64,000 nucleotides of DNA from assembly GCA_965216205.1 (NCBI GenBank), contig OZ244139.1, positions 2,852,001-2,916,000 of the forward strand, in the 5' to 3' direction. Positions 42,549 through 51,487 of the stretch are shown here, one piece after another. Below the pieces are notes generated by a model. It saw only the letters and a program-made list of their open reading frames with translations, searched no databases and had not been told where the DNA came from. The DNA is from CADEDH01 sp965216205. GTDB taxonomy: Bacteria > Actinomycetota > Acidimicrobiia > Acidimicrobiales > SZUA-35. Each line of letters begins with the position of its first letter. Position 1 is the stretch's first letter. The translations under genes and the position numbers were made by a program.

Positions 42549-43367
42549 TCAGCGACGACGCGCCGCGCGGACGGCATGGAACGCCACGGCGGCCGCCGAC
42601 CCGACGTTGATCGAGTCGACCTCGCCCGACATCGGGATCCGCACCCGCCGATCGGCCGCGGCAAGCACAGCCGGTGTGAGCCCCGGCCCCTCCGCTCCGA
42701 GGACGATCGCGACCGGTTGATCCGCTTCGAGGTCGAGCAGGTCGATGTCGTCAGCATCGGGAGACGGGGTCAACGCCACGATCGCGAAACCGTGGTCTCG
42801 CAGCGGACCCAGGCCGGCGGGGAACGGATCGACCCGGGCGTACGGGAGCGCATAGGCTTCACCCATCGACACCCGACCCGATCGGCGGTAGAGCGGATCG
42901 CAGCACGTCGGGTCGAGCAGGAACGCGTCGACGTCGAGACCGGCGGCGCAGCGGAGGATCACCCCCAGGTTCGTCGGATTGTTGATGCCTTCCAGGACGA
43001 CGACGGTACGGGCCCCAGCCAGGGCCTGGGGCGCGGTCAGCAGCCCCCTGCGATGGAAGCAGGCCAGCATCCCCCGATGCAGGTGGTAGCCCGTGATCCG
43101 TTGCAGCACGGCTGGACCGGCGGCGTAGACGGGAACATGGTCGGGCACAGCGTCGGGCAGCGACTTCGATCGGCGCCCGTCGACGAGGATGGCGTGGAGC
43201 TCGTAGCCGGACCGCAGCGCCCGCTCGACGACCAGATCACCCTCCGCGACGAACACGCCGGCCATGTCGCCCCCCGGCCGCTCACGACGTCGTCGTAGGA
43301 CGTGGTCCCGCAGACCCTGGAACACGGCGATCCTGGGGTCGTCGGGATCATCGATGGCGATCCGCAC
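42549..43367 (-). CDS. SpoU/TrmH-family RNA 2'-O-methyltransferase
   Basis: A 272-residue SPOUT methyltransferase. The N-terminal substrate-binding domain (FVAEGDLVVERALRSGYELH) is followed by the knotted catalytic domain with VVVLEGINNPTNLGVILRCA (motif 1, catalytic Arg region), VAIVLGAEGPGL (motif 2) and RIPMSGEVDSINVGSAAAVA (motif 3). It methylates a ribose of tRNA or rRNA; the target base cannot be told. GTG at 43367 is the likely start. It lies 55 bp downstream of the SelW-like gene on the same strand and may be read from that promoter. Confidence 0.9.
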   Translation of the reverse strand: MRIAIDDPDDPRIAVFQGLRDHVLRRRRERPGGDMAGVFVAEGDLVVERALRSGYELHAILVDGRRSKSLPDAVPDHVPVYAAGPAVLQRITGYHLHRGMLACFHRRGLLTAPQALAGARTVVVLEGINNPTNLGVILRCAAGLDVDAFLLDPTCCDPLYRRSGRVSMGEAYALPYARVDPFPAGLGPLRDHGFAIVALTPSPDADDIDLLDLEADQPVAIVLGAEGPGLTPAVLAAADRRVRIPMSGEVDSINVGSAAAVAFHAVRAARRR

Positions 43368-43422
43368 CGCTCAGCAGCCGCCCGTCGAGGGCGCCCCGGT
43401 TGGGTCGGCGCCAGGGCCGTTG

Positions 43423-43689
43423 TCAGGTCCCGTAACGGGCGACACCTGGTCCGACGCGATCGCTGAAGAGCTGGAGGACCTCGCCGTCGTGGGCGTGGCG
43501 ACCGGTCGCATCCTTGCTGTAGAGCACGGTGCCATCGACGACGACGTCGAACACGCCTGCGGCGCCGGTGACGAGCCGGAGGTCGTCGATGACGTGCTGG
43601 TAGTTGGCGAGGAGATCATCGGTCGCGCGCACGGCGCGATCGGAATAGTCTCAAGGGACGCAGTAGGTGATCTCGATACGGTGGCCCAT
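43423..43689 (-). CDS. SelW/Rdx-family protein, probable selenoprotein (in-frame UGA = Sec13)
   Basis: Reading from the ATG at 43689, the protein is 88 residues with one in-frame TGA (43653-43651) at codon 13. It starts MGHRIEITYCVP, then U13, then DYSDRAVRATDDLLANY, and ends DRVGPGVARYGT. The motif C10-V-P-U13 has the CxxU form of SelW, at the same positions as in mammalian SelW, while the common bacterial relatives read YCVPC. The downstream part (LVTGAAGVFDVVVDGTVLYS, 20 residues) is the typical thioredoxin-like Rdx fold. A hairpin with bacterial SECIS geometry begins 8 nt after the UGA. A TATGAT box 6 nt before the ATG suggests a leaderless mRNA. Family members are thought to be thiol-dependent redox proteins. 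Conventional calling would keep only the 69-residue part from a GTG at 43632. Confidence 0.8.
43620..43642 (-). promoter_or_regulatory. Putative bacterial SECIS hairpin
   Basis: Counting from the UGA, nucleotides 9-17 pair with 23-31: C9-G31, G10-C30, an A11/C29 mismatch, then a six-pair stem UCGCGC/GCGCGA (12-17 with 23-28). The five-base apical loop CGUGC starts 18 nt after the UGA and has G as its second base, as expected for SelB recognition. Confidence 0.7.
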
Positions 43690-43695
43690 GGCCTC

Positions 43696-43701
43696 ATCAT
43701 A
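43696..43701 (-). promoter_or_regulatory. -10 box of the SelW-like gene
   Basis: TATGAT on the minus strand lies exactly 6 nt before the ATG at 43689; transcription should start on the start codon. No clear -35 is seen. Confidence 0.6.
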
Positions 43702-43762
43702 CCGAGCTCGCCCACCTGGCGAGTTGGCCGGACACGGTCGGTCAGGACACCACTCGGCTTGA

Positions 43763-43790
43763 ACACACAGGACACAACACACAGGACACC
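43763..43790 (+). repeat. 14-bp tandem repeat ahead of the flavodoxin gene
   Basis: ACACACAGGACACA is followed directly by ACACACAGGACACC; a third CAGGACAC core occurs at 43743-43750. The pair ends at the AAGGAG ribosome site (43791-43796) of the flavodoxin gene and could be an operator or a leader element. Confidence 0.6.
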
Positions 43791-43805
43791 AAGGAGCGGC
43801 ACAGC

Positions 43806-44240
43806 GTGCGAGCGATCGTCATCTACGAGAGCCTGACGGGCAACACACGCGAGGCGGGCGCACTCATCGCCGCCGAGCTCAACGCGTCCGGGGTGGAGAC
43901 GGATCACTCGCCGATCACGGAGATCAACCTCCAGGCGCTCTCAGAGGCCGACCTCGTGATCGTCGGGAGCTGGACCGATGGGTTGTTCTTCTTCGGGCAG
44001 CGACCCGGCAGGGCGGGACGGCTGGCCTCCATGCCCGTCATCGACGGCAAGAAGGCCGCCGTGTACTGCACGTACGCGATCGACTCCGGCAAGACCCTCC
44101 CGAAGCTGGCGGGGATCGTCAGCCGGCGAGGCGGCGAGGTAATCGGTGGCGTGGCGATCAAACGGAACAACATGACGGCAGGGGCCGCGGACTTCGTCGA
44201 CCGCCTCCTCGGCGCGCTCGACGAGCCCGCCGCCACCTGA
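43806..44240 (+). CDS. Flavodoxin-family protein
   Basis: A 144-residue FMN-binding fold. The phosphate loop is YESLTGNTREAG near the N-terminus, and the isoalloxazine-contact loops are LVIVGSWTDGLFFFGQRP and VYCTYAIDSGKTL. It probably acts as a one- or two-electron carrier or as a small flavin oxidoreductase. GTG at 43806 follows AAGGAG by 9 nt. It is divergent from the SelW-like gene, with 116 bp shared between the starts, so the two redox proteins may be co-regulated. It converges with the amidase gene. Confidence 0.8.
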   Translation: MRAIVIYESLTGNTREAGALIAAELNASGVETDHSPITEINLQALSEADLVIVGSWTDGLFFFGQRPGRAGRLASMPVIDGKKAAVYCTYAIDSGKTLPKLAGIVSRRGGEVIGGVAIKRNNMTAGAADFVDRLLGALDEPAAT

Positions 44241-44256
44241 GCGCTCGGTTCGCCGG

Positions 44257-45711
44257 CTACCAGCCCGGCGGGCGTCGGGTGCCGCCGGTGATCGCCTCGA
44301 CGAAGCCGGCGGCCTCCAGGCAGGTGTAGTCCTCCAGGAACGGTCCGACGACCTGGACCCCGATGGGGAGACCGGACGAGTGCACACCGATCGGAACCAC
44401 CGTGGCGGGGAGGTAGACCACGCCGAACAGCCCCATCCATCGGATCTGGTCCATGTAGCTGCGGGGCTCGCCGGCGACCGTGATCGTGCGGGACGTCATC
44501 GGCTTGCTGTGGTCGTGGGGGATGGCGACGGTGGGTGAGACCGGGGCCAGCACCACATCCCACTGCTGGAAGAACTCACGCCAGCGGGCCCGCATCTGGA
44601 GCCGTCGCTCGTTGGCCGACAACCAGGCCCGATGGCGTTGGGTGGAGTACTCCACACCGAGATCGCCCTCGAGGTCGCCTCCTTCGGCATGGCGTCGGGC
44701 CAGATCCTCGATCTCGGGTTGTGACCAGGCACCAGCGAGGGCTGCGCCGAGGAGACGCCAGAACGTCTCGTCGGCCTTGGCGAAGTCGAACCCGTCCGGC
44801 CGGGCCCGGTCGTCGACCTGGGCGCCGGCACCCTCGAGCTGCTGTGCGACTGCGGTGATCGCGTCGGCGATCTCCGGATCGACGGGGCAGTGGTCGTCGT
44901 CGGCCCAGACCGCCACCCGGAGCTGGTCGACGTCGGACACCCGGGTCGGCGGGAGCTCCAGCGCCCAGGCGTGATCGTGCCAGTCGTCGGCTCCGGCGAG
45001 CACGTCCAGCCCGAGCCGGCAGTCGGCGACGGTCCGGGCCATCGGGCCGACCACCGCGATGTCGGCCTGGGTGAGCGTGCCCGGTGGCCCGGGGATCTGA
45101 CCCTTGGCCGACACGATCCCGTAGCTCGGCTTGTGGCCAACGACGCCACACATCCCCGCCGGGTTGCGGATGCTGCCGCCGATGTCGCTGCCGATCTCGA
45201 GCGGGGTGAAGCCGGCAGCGAGGGCCGCGGCCGAGCCGCCGGAGCTGCCGCCGGGGGAGCGGCGGGTGTCCCACGGATTGTTGGTGGTGCCGTACACCTC
45301 GTTGAACGACTGGCAATCGCCGGCGTAGATCGGCAGGTTGGTCTTGCCGAACACGACCGCTCCCGCCTCCTTGACCCTGGCGACCGGGGCGGCGTCGAGC
45401 TCTGGCACGAAGTCGGCGAGCTCCGGGGCCCCGGAGGTCGTGACGAGTCCCTCCGTCATCAACGAGTCCTTGACGGTCATGGGGAGGCCGGCCAGCTCAC
45501 CCACCGCACGACCGGCGGCCCTGGCGTCGTCGATCGCGCTGGCGGTGGCCTGGGCCTGCTCATAGTCCCTCGTGACGACGGCGTTGATCTCCGGATCGCG
45601 GTCCTCGACCCGCTGGACGAGGGCATCGAGCGCCTCGATAGCCGAGAGGTCACCGCTGCGCAGCGCAGCCAGGAGCTCGACAGCGGACAGATACGGCAGA
45701 TCCAGGCTCAT
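44257..45711 (-). CDS. Amidase-signature family amidohydrolase
   Basis: A 484-residue amidase. The Ser-cisSer-Lys triad is present: catalytic Lys in GLPMTVKDSLM, cis-Ser and nucleophile Ser in SPGGSSGGSAAALAAGF and GSDIGGSIRNPAG. Such enzymes hydrolyse amides of many kinds; a GatA role is unlikely because no gatC or gatB is nearby. A TAAGTT box 8 nt before the ATG at 45711 suggests a leaderless transcript. Longer frames upstream are antisense to psuG. The neighbours do not reveal the substrate. Confidence 0.85.
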   Translation of the reverse strand: MSLDLPYLSAVELLAALRSGDLSAIEALDALVQRVEDRDPEINAVVTRDYEQAQATASAIDDARAAGRAVGELAGLPMTVKDSLMTEGLVTTSGAPELADFVPELDAAPVARVKEAGAVVFGKTNLPIYAGDCQSFNEVYGTTNNPWDTRRSPGGSSGGSAAALAAGFTPLEIGSDIGGSIRNPAGMCGVVGHKPSYGIVSAKGQIPGPPGTLTQADIAVVGPMARTVADCRLGLDVLAGADDWHDHAWALELPPTRVSDVDQLRVAVWADDDHCPVDPEIADAITAVAQQLEGAGAQVDDRARPDGFDFAKADETFWRLLGAALAGAWSQPEIEDLARRHAEGGDLEGDLGVEYSTQRHRAWLSANERRLQMRARWREFFQQWDVVLAPVSPTVAIPHDHSKPMTSRTITVAGEPRSYMDQIRWMGLFGVVYLPATVVPIGVHSSGLPIGVQVVGPFLEDYTCLEAAGFVEAITGGTRRPPGW

Positions 45712-45810
45712 GGAACTGCAACTTAGCCCAGCCACTCCGGGCCCGACGGGCGCTGCAGAACGCGATCTCCCACGGACCACACGCGACGACGGCGGGACGA
45801 CGGGGGCCGA

Positions 45811-45816
45811 TACAGT
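45811..45816 (+). promoter_or_regulatory. -10 box for a leaderless transcript
   Basis: TACAGT lies exactly 6 nt before the GTG at 45823, supporting that codon over the ATG just after it. Confidence 0.5.
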
Positions 45817-45822
45817 CCGGTC

Positions 45823-46125
45823 GTGATGACCCGGATTCGAATCGCCGCGATCATGGCCGCCGCGGCGCTGCTCGCCTCGTCCTGTGCCTCGCGGCCCTCG
45901 AGCGACGAGCTGACCAACGCGATCCTGACCGCGACCGAGGCCGATCCCGACCTCGACATCACGACAGCGCAGGCGGCGTGCATCGCGGGGGTGCTCCTGG
46001 AGAGCAACCTCTCCGACACGACCCTGTCCGGCATGGCCGAGGACTTCGACAACCCCGAGGTGCTCCAGACCGAACTCGACGATGTCGAGCCGCAGGTGAC
46101 CGCAGCGGCCCTGGCCTGCAGCTGA
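45823..46125 (+). CDS. Small lipoprotein of unknown function
   Basis: A 100-residue exported protein. A short signal peptide (IRIAAIMAAAALLASSC) ends in a lipobox (ASSC), so it is likely lipid-anchored. The mature part is acidic, with three further cysteines? Only two are clear: one in AQAACIAGVLLES and one at the penultimate residue (ALACS); they may form a disulphide. I recognise no family, though the size and pattern resemble small actinobacterial DUF lipoproteins. It precedes psuG by 7 bp and is probably co-transcribed with it. Confidence 0.6.
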   Translation: MMTRIRIAAIMAAAALLASSCASRPSSDELTNAILTATEADPDLDITTAQAACIAGVLLESNLSDTTLSGMAEDFDNPEVLQTELDDVEPQVTAAALACS

Positions 46126-46132
46126 GCCTGGT

Positions 46133-47050
46133 ATGTCGAGCCGGGTTCTCGTCGGTGGGCACATCGCCGAGGTCCTCGCCCTCCACGGCCCGGTGGTGGC
46201 GCTCGAGAGCACGATATTCTCCCACCTGGGCCTCCCGGCGCCCCACAACCGCCACGCGCTCGAGCGGTGCCTCGCCGCGGTCCGGACCGGTGGGGCTGAA
46301 CCGGCCCTGACCGCCGTCCTCGATGGCCAGCCCACACTCGGGGTCGACGCCTCGGCCCACGACCTCATCTGCGGCCCCGCCAGGAAGGTCGCCGCTCGCG
46401 ACCTAGGCGTCGCCGCCGCGCAGCGCTGGTCGTACGGGGCCACGACCGTCTCGGCGTCGCTCGCGCTCGCCGCGGCCTGTGGGGTCCCGGTGTTCGCCAC
46501 CGGCGGGATCGGCGGCGTCCATCGCGACGCCAACGAGACCGGCGACGTCAGCGCCGACCTCGACGCCCTGGCCCGCCATCAGGTGATCACCGTGTCGGCC
46601 GGCGCCAAGGTGTTCCTCGATCTGGCCCGCACGCTCGAGCACCTGGAGATGCTCTCGGTTCCCGTGATCGGCTGGCGGTGCAGCGAGTTCCCTGCCTTCC
46701 ATGCCGCGTCGAGCGGTCTACCCGTGCCGTCAACAGCCGATGACGCGACCGAGATCGCCGAGATCGCCGAGACCCATTGGCAGCTCGGCGGCGGTGGGGT
46801 GCTGGTCGTCGCACCGGTTCCGGAGGCCGACGCCCTCGACCTCGACGAGGTGATGGCGGCGTCGACCGATGCGATCGCCGCCACCGACGCGTCCGGCGTC
46901 CGCGGCGCCGGCGTGACCCCGGCCGTCCTCGAACGGTTGGCGGCCCTCACCGACGGACGGGCGATCACGGCCAACCTGAGTCTCGCTGCGAACAACGCCG
47001 CGATCGCAGCGGGGATCGCCGCTGCCATCGCCGAACGGGCACGACGCTGA
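46133..47050 (+). CDS. psuG: Pseudouridine-5'-phosphate glycosidase
   Basis: A 305-residue enzyme that splits pseudouridine 5'-phosphate into uracil and ribose 5-phosphate. Family motifs are clear: VVALESTIFSHLGLPAPHN, the WSYGATTVSASLALAA region, VFATGGIGGVHRDA and the catalytic-lysine segment TVSAGAKVFLDLARTL. The C-terminal LSLAANNAAIAAGIAAAIA corresponds to the family's N-x-A-L-x-x-N-N-A block. No pseudouridine kinase (psuK) is beside it. The start is ATG at 46133, directly after the small lipoprotein gene. Confidence 0.9.
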   Translation: MSSRVLVGGHIAEVLALHGPVVALESTIFSHLGLPAPHNRHALERCLAAVRTGGAEPALTAVLDGQPTLGVDASAHDLICGPARKVAARDLGVAAAQRWSYGATTVSASLALAAACGVPVFATGGIGGVHRDANETGDVSADLDALARHQVITVSAGAKVFLDLARTLEHLEMLSVPVIGWRCSEFPAFHAASSGLPVPSTADDATEIAEIAETHWQLGGGGVLVVAPVPEADALDLDEVMAASTDAIAATDASGVRGAGVTPAVLERLAALTDGRAITANLSLAANNAAIAAGIAAAIAERARR

Positions 47051-47106
47051 GCGACGGATCAGCCGATCAGCGCCGCGCCGTGTCGCGCGAGGGTCGGCTT
47101 GCTCGA

Positions 47107-47185
47107 GGTCGGCGGTTGCTCGAGATCAGCGATCTGGGGGGATCAGTGGTCGGCGGTTGCTCGAGATCAGTGGTCGGCGGGGATC
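47107..47185. repeat. 41-bp direct repeat between psuG and the metallopeptidase gene
   Basis: A 23-bp core (starting GGTCGGCGGTTGCTCGAG) occurs at 47107-47129 and 47148-47170, offset by 41 bp, and a third partial copy starts at 47172 and runs into the end of the convergent gene. It lies in the short interval between two convergent genes. Confidence 0.75.
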
Positions 47186-48128
47186 ACAGGTCGTCGGCGG
47201 CGAAGGTGTCGCACTGCTCCGGATCGCCCGACTCGTAGCCGACGCGGAACCACTTGATCCGCTGGTCCGACGAGCCGTGGGTCCACGTGTGGGGGTCGAC
47301 CGACATCCCCGACTGGGCCTGGATCCGGTCGTCGCCGACGGCGGCCGCGGCGGCCAGGCCCTCCTCGATGTCGTTCGGCTCGATGATGGGCTGCCCGGTC
47401 TCCCTGGTCAGCCGGTTGTCGGCCGAGTGGGCCCAGACGCCGGCGAAGCAGTCGGCCTGGAGCTCCTGACGGATCGAGTACTGGTTGCGGTTGCCGGGGT
47501 CCTGGGCCTGGGCGTTGCGGACCGCGTCGCTGATACCGAGGATCGACTGGAGGTGGTGGCCGACCTCGTGGGCCACCACGTAGGCCTGGGCGAAGTCGCC
47601 GGGGGCGCCGAAGCGGGTGCGCAACTCGTCGAAGAAGCCGAGATCGATGTAGACCTGCATGTCGCCGGGGGCCGGGCAGTAGAACGGCCCGACCGCCGAC
47701 GTCGCGTTTCCGCAGCCGGTCGACACCGAGCCGTCGAACACGTTGAGGACCGTCGGCTCGTAGTTGAGACCGGCCTCGTCGAAGTAGCCGTCCCACGTGT
47801 CCTGGATGTCGATCATGAGGAACTGGAGGTACTCGACGGTGTCACCGTCGGGGTCGATCACGCCCGACTGGCCGCCCGTGGGCACCTGACCGGGCAGCGA
47901 GGTCTCCGTGGCGTCCAGGCCGAACGACGTGCCGCCACCACCGCCTCCGCCACCACCGCCGAGCAGGGCGACCAGGAGGGCGATGATGACCGCGCCGATC
48001 CCACCGCCGGCGACGATGCCACCTCGACCGGGGGAGCGGCGCCCACCACCGCCACGGGAGCCGGACCGTCGGAGATCGCGTACGTACTTGCGGCCGGCCT
48101 CCGCCGTGCTCTTGTCGTATCGAACCAC
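47184..48128 (-). CDS. Membrane-anchored neutral zinc metallopeptidase (YpfJ-like)
   Basis: A 314-residue protein. A basic cytoplasmic N-terminus is followed by one helix (GIGAVIIALLVALLG) and a run of ten glycines, then an extracytoplasmic catalytic domain. The zinc site is YVVAHEVGHHLQ (HExxH), with ELQADCFAGVW supplying the third-ligand region, as in the YpfJ/zinc_protease family. Cysteines in VSTGCGNATS and PFYCPAP are conserved in the family and may bridge. GTG at 48128 follows GGGAG and is preferred; an in-frame start at 48161 is possible. The substrate is unknown. Confidence 0.85.
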   Translation of the reverse strand: MVRYDKSTAEAGRKYVRDLRRSGSRGGGGRRSPGRGGIVAGGGIGAVIIALLVALLGGGGGGGGGGTSFGLDATETSLPGQVPTGGQSGVIDPDGDTVEYLQFLMIDIQDTWDGYFDEAGLNYEPTVLNVFDGSVSTGCGNATSAVGPFYCPAPGDMQVYIDLGFFDELRTRFGAPGDFAQAYVVAHEVGHHLQSILGISDAVRNAQAQDPGNRNQYSIRQELQADCFAGVWAHSADNRLTRETGQPIIEPNDIEEGLAAAAAVGDDRIQAQSGMSVDPHTWTHGSSDQRIKWFRVGYESGDPEQCDTFAADDL

Positions 48129-48168
48129 GTGTCCGCTCCCTGATCGCCCGCGTCGGGACAACCAACAC

Positions 48169-48174
48169 TACCCT
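48169..48174 (+). promoter_or_regulatory. -10 box for a leaderless transcript
   Basis: TACCCT lies exactly 6 nt before the GTG at 48181 and fixes that start. Confidence 0.5.
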
Positions 48175-48180
48175 GCAAGT

Positions 48181-49744
<1,564 letters not shown>

Positions 49745-49752
<8 letters not shown>

Positions 49753-50968
49753 CGCCAACCCGTTCATCGCCCACCGCCACCTCCTCGATCTCCATCGACA
49801 CGCCGCCGCTCGCGGCCTCGACGACGACGGGTACTGCTCGCTGGTCGCGGAGGCCGATGAACGGGTGGCCGAGGTGGACGGGCATGGCTTCCAGACGACC
49901 GAGGTGGTGGAGCTCCGCGACGTGCCCGTCGGGGCGTCGCCCGTCGTGGCCAAGGTGGAGACCGGCAACGTCGGTGGCTCCCACAAGGCGCGGCACCTCT
50001 TCGGCCTGCTGTTGTACCTGCTCATCGACGAACGTGCCGGTCGCGCCGGATCACCGGCTCCCGCAGTCGCCCAGCCGGCCGGCCAGCCACTCGCCATCGC
50101 CTCGTGCGGCAACGCGGCGCTGGGGGCCGCCGTGGTCGCCCGGGCTGCCGAACGGGCGCTGCGGGTGTTCGTACCCACCGATGCCGATCCGTCGATCGTG
50201 GAACGGCTCGAGGCGCTGCAGGCCGACGTGCAGCACTGCGAGCGACGCCCGGGGGAGCGGGGCGATCCGTGCGTGGCCCGTCTCGGCGAGGCGATCGACG
50301 GCGGAGCGCGCCCGTTCACCGTGCAGGGTCCGGTCTGCCCCGACGTGATCGACGGGGGCCGGACGCTCGGGCTGGAGCTGGCCGCCCAGCTCGACGAGCT
50401 CGACGTCGTGCCGGCTGCGATCTACATCCAGATCGGCGGTGGTGCGCTGGCGACGGCCACGATGGACGGACTCCGGCGGGCCTGGCCCGATCGATCCCTC
50501 CCGCGGCTGTATCCGGTCCAGGCCGAGACCGCCCATCCCTATGTCGCCGCCTGGCGTCGGGTCTCCGACCGGGCGCTGCACGACCTCGGTGTCGAGGGAG
50601 CCGATTCGGACGAGCAACGGGCAGCGGCGCTGACCGTCCATCTCGGCGCGATCGACCTCGACGAGCTGCTCGACCGCAACGGGGAGGCGATGGTGCCGTG
50701 GCCGACGACGCCGCACAGCGTTGCGTCGGGCATCCTCGACGACGTCACCTACGACTGGCGCACGGTGCTCCGGCATCAGGTCGAGACCGGCGGCCACCCC
50801 GTTCTCGTCACCGAGGAGATGTTCGGCACCGCGAAGGCGCTCGTCGCCGGGCAGGTCGACCCCGCCCCGGACGAGACGGGCGCCGCCGGTCTCGCCGGAC
50901 TCCTCACCCGCGCAGCGGCCGAACCGTCGACCGCTCTCGGGCCCTCCGTCGTATTGCTCACCGGCTGA
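49745..50968 (+). CDS. Second fold-type-II PLP-dependent protein (threonine synthase/dehydratase-like)
   Basis: A 407-residue PLP enzyme-like protein. The PLP lysine is in VETGNVGGSHKARHLFG, ASCGNAALGAAVVAR supplies the S/C-G-N loop, and IYIQIGGGALATATMDGL is the phosphate-binding glycine loop. These match threonine dehydratase and threonine synthase relatives, but no ACT domain is present. The likely start is TTG at 49745, overlapping the upstream gene by 8 bp. With that gene it forms a two-gene unit, so the pair may work as a complex or in consecutive steps. The substrate is unknown. Confidence 0.75.
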
Positions 50969-51006
50969 ACGAGCGCCGCGCCGCTCGGCGGCGCCGCACA
51001 CCTGGC

Positions 51007-51480
51007 GTTCTGCCGGCCCCACGCCCCCGGACCCCACCGTTCTGCCGGCCGGTACGCGCCATAGTCGGGGCAGCCGACCGGCAGAACCCCGACGGACGGT
51101 GCAGCCCACAGCCAGAAGCCCGACGGACGGTGCAGCCGAGCTCACCGTTCTGCCGGCCCCACGCCCCGCTCCGCCCCGTTCTGCCGGCCGGTACGCGCCA
51201 TAGTCGGTGCAGCCGACAGGCAGAACCCCGACGGACGGTGCAGCCGACAGGCAGAACCCCGACGGACGGTGCAGCCGACAGGCAGAACCCCGACGGACGG
51301 TGCAGCCGAGCTCACCGTTCTGCCGGCCCCACGCCCCGGACCCCACCGTTCTGCCGGCCGGTACGCGCCATAGTCGGGGCAGCCGACCGGCAGAACCCCG
51401 ACGGACGGTGCAGCCGACAGGCAGAAGCTGGGCCGGCGGAGCAGCCGACGGGCGGAAGCTGGGCCGACGAGGCGGCCAGC
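51007..51480. repeat. Composite non-coding repeat block with inverted repeats
   Basis: About 475 bp between two convergent genes is built from repeated modules. A module beginning GTTCTGCCGGCC and containing GGTACGCGCCATAGTCGG recurs three times (near 51039, 51178 and 51348). A GAGCTCACCGTTCTGCCGG segment recurs at 51138 and 51308 (170-bp period). GTTCTGCCGG and CCGGCAGAAC form 10-bp inverted arms at 51039/51078 and 51348/51387. Smaller 31-bp units lie within. The 31-bp period is not a multiple of three and no reading frame makes sense across it, so it is not coding. Confidence 0.85.
51209..51301. repeat. Three perfect 31-bp tandem repeats
   Basis: Units at 51209-51239, 51240-51270 and 51271-51301 are identical, each starting GCAGCCGACAGGCAGAACCC. 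Further copies, some diverged, occur at about 51088-51140 and 51380-51440. There is no spacer, so it is not a CRISPR array. Confidence 0.9.
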
Positions 51481-51487
51481 GATGAGG

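Noticed and set aside
43423..43689. SelW-like gene as a pseudogene with a premature stop, or starting only at the GTG at 43632
   Set aside because: The single stop falls exactly on the redox-active position of the family motif, coding continues cleanly on both sides, and a SECIS-like hairpin follows; a random nonsense change would rarely meet all three.
44257..45711. Amidase as GatA of the tRNA amidotransferase
   Set aside because: The general amidase signature is present, but no gatB or gatC is adjacent and the sequence outside the triad does not look like GatA to me.
51209..51301. Three 31-bp direct repeats as a CRISPR array
   Set aside because: The copies abut with no spacers and no cas genes are nearby; they belong to a larger tandem-repeat block.
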